From GCA-001856825 sp049965815 (GTDB lineage Archaea > Thermoplasmatota > Thermoplasmata > Thermoplasmatales > GCA-001856825), in assembly GCA_049965815.1 (NCBI GenBank), contig JBMFVV010000004.1, forward strand, positions 22,505 through 86,504: 64,000 nt of DNA. The letters are read 5' to 3'. Below are positions 63,080-64,000 of the stretch, in pieces. Position 1 is the first letter of the stretch. The number at the start of each line of letters is the position of its first letter. The position numbers and the translations under genes are program-made. The notes beneath the pieces were generated by a model. That model worked only from the letters and a program-made list of their open reading frames with translations. It searched no databases and was not told the DNA's origin.

Positions 63080-63571
63080 ATGGGTCGAGGAGAGATAAAT
63101 CCAATCAACAGGGTTGTGCCTCTGACTGAAATAGAGAAGAGGATAAGGGATCTCGAGATGAGCGGCAGAGTACTGAAGAGGCTGTACTTCGTGAAGCTCA
63201 GGTATCAGGGAAAGGGAGTGGAGGAGGCTGCCAATATTGTAGGTATCACTAAGAAACTGGGATACATATGGCAGGATAGGTGGAACAGGGAGAGTTTCAA
63301 TGGTCTCATACCGAGATTCGCAGGAGGCAGGCCTCCGCTGCTGGACGAAGATGAGAAGAGATCGCTTGTCTCCGCCCTGGAGAGGAGGGATGACTGGTCC
63401 ACAAAGGAGGTAAGGGTGCTGATAAAGGAGAAGTTCGGGGTGGAATACTCAATGAAGCACGTGAGAGAACTGTTGAGGCAGCTCGGTATGAAATTCGGGA
63501 AACCATATCCCCATGATTACAGGAGACCTAAGAATGCTGAGGATGATCTAAAAAAAACTGACTCTGGATGA
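63080..63571 (+). CDS. IS630-family transposase, first reading frame
   Basis: 163 residues covering the N-terminal helix-turn-helix part: RIRDLEMSGRVLKRLYFVKL, KGVEEAANIVGITKKLGYIW and ALERRDDWSTKEVRVLIKEK, typical of the HTH_29/winged-helix region of IS630 transposases. It ends with a TGA right after the A8 tract (63550-63557). It lacks the DDE residues, which are in the next frame. Confidence 0.88.
   Translation: MGRGEINPINRVVPLTEIEKRIRDLEMSGRVLKRLYFVKLRYQGKGVEEAANIVGITKKLGYIWQDRWNRESFNGLIPRFAGGRPPLLDEDEKRSLVSALERRDDWSTKEVRVLIKEKFGVEYSMKHVRELLRQLGMKFGKPYPHDYRRPKNAEDDLKKTDSG
63550..63557 (+). repeat. A8 tract at the junction of the two transposase frames
   Basis: Eight A bases where frame one must gain or lose sequence for the DDE part to be read. 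Seven A bases would make one continuous ORF (LKK then LTLDEGD). Candidate slippage site or simple frameshift mutation. Confidence 0.7.
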
Positions 63572-64000
63572 GGGGGACATAGTAGGGTTCATAGACGAAA
63601 CTTCACCGCAAACGACTGCAAACACACAGAGATTGTGGTCCTTCCGCAAGCCTGAGATAGTCAAGAATACCACGAAGTTCAGAGCGAACACTTTCGGCTT
63701 TTATTCCCTGAATGGAAGGAGTGCAGTTGATTTCCATGAGAATTCAAGGAAGGAGGACATAATGGATTTCCTCTCCCTAATCAGGAAGAGGAATCCAGAT
63801 GGGAGAATTGTGGCAATAATAGACAACTTCAAGCCACACCACTCTCCAGAAACTCTGATGAGGGCAGCAGAGTTGAATATATACCTCGTATATCTACCAT
63901 CATATTCACCTGACCTGAACCCTATCGAGTTCATATGGAAGTCATTGAAGAGACAGATATCAAATGCGTTTATCTTTTCGGAAATGCATCTTAAACACAT
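63558..64000 (+). CDS. IS630-family transposase, second reading frame (cut by window edge)
   Basis: Open to the window end, with no early start codon of its own. GFIDETSPQTTANTQRLWSF (first Asp), VAIIDNFKPHH (second Asp) and SPDLNPIEFIWKSLKRQI (Glu) are the DDE catalytic blocks. It would be produced as a fusion with the upstream frame if a shift of +1 (or -2) occurs at the A8 tract. The C-terminus lies beyond 64000. Confidence 0.8.
   Translation, partial: MTLDEGDIVGFIDETSPQTTANTQRLWSFRKPEIVKNTTKFRANTFGFYSLNGRSAVDFHENSRKEDIMDFLSLIRKRNPDGRIVAIIDNFKPHHSPETLMRAAELNIYLVYLPSYSPDLNPIEFIWKSLKRQISNAFIFSEMHLKH

Larger units (their letters stand above)
63080..64000 (+). mobile_element. IS630-type insertion sequence, partial
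   Basis: Two-frame DDE transposase as above; the right end is outside the window. The family normally inserts at TA dinucleotides; neither end can be checked here. Confidence 0.75.

Overview
The window is chromosomal DNA of a thermoplasmatal euryarchaeon (order Thermoplasmatales; Cuniculiplasma, Ferroplasma and Thermoplasma relatives fit). The evidence is a Thermoplasma-like 16S rRNA gene with no linked 23S, 5S or tRNA, archaeal PolD small subunit, RadA, NMD3, Cbf5, Nop10, eukaryote-like ribosomal proteins, and many genes with a TATA box about 25 bases before the start codon (leaderless mRNAs). The genus is an inference.

Layout. 1-23.8 kb is a mosaic of short transcription units on both strands: CPBP protease with a zinc ribbon, TruD, peroxiredoxin, an aldolase/short-chain dehydrogenase fusion, a tandem ThyX-like protein, an LsrF-like aldolase, an S9 peptidase, GltD, a TPR protein, a QueG-like protein, a PurM-like protein, an MBL hydrolase, acyl-CoA dehydrogenase, XerA, RpiA, a winged-helix regulator, B12-dependent ribonucleotide reductase, a membrane-anchored winged-helix protein and a SHOCT protein. 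24.0-39.8 kb is one very compact ribosomal superoperon from uL3 to uL15, including aSUI1 and Rnp1, and continuing into secY, adkA, an EMC3-like insertase, cmk and cbf5. Most junctions overlap or abut. 39.8-45.7 kb holds an antiporter, an IS66-type insertion sequence sitting inside a pcc1-like gene, an ArsR regulator, and the eL42-eS27-aIF2alpha-nop10-PAC2 translation operon. 45.8-56.4 kb holds IleRS, an NMD3 pair, AsnRS, a pyrF/aconitase-X operon whose small subunit is fused to a Nudix domain, and tatC/tatA flanking a crotonase-like gene. 56.9-58.3 kb is the lone 16S rRNA gene with a 14-bp precursor stem. 58.9-62.8 kb holds GAPDH, radA, pcm and the PolD small subunit. The right edge is a cut-off IS630-type transposase whose two frames meet at an A8 tract.

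Most notable points. (1) The IS66-type element has 14-bp perfect inverted ends and an 8-bp target duplication. It cut a Pcc1-like KEOPS subunit gene after codon 11, yet the IS end supplies a new in-frame ATG and 23 codons. (2) The DUF126 swivel subunit of an aconitase-X enzyme is fused to a Nudix domain beside pyrF, in a lineage known for a different mevalonate route. (3) A QueG-like protein occurs in an archaeon. (4) Several small genes were found by eye: uS14, nop10, a 41-residue coiled-coil protein, a 59-residue Cys-rich ORF and a 45-residue membrane peptide with no standard start codon. No CRISPR array and no tRNA gene was seen.
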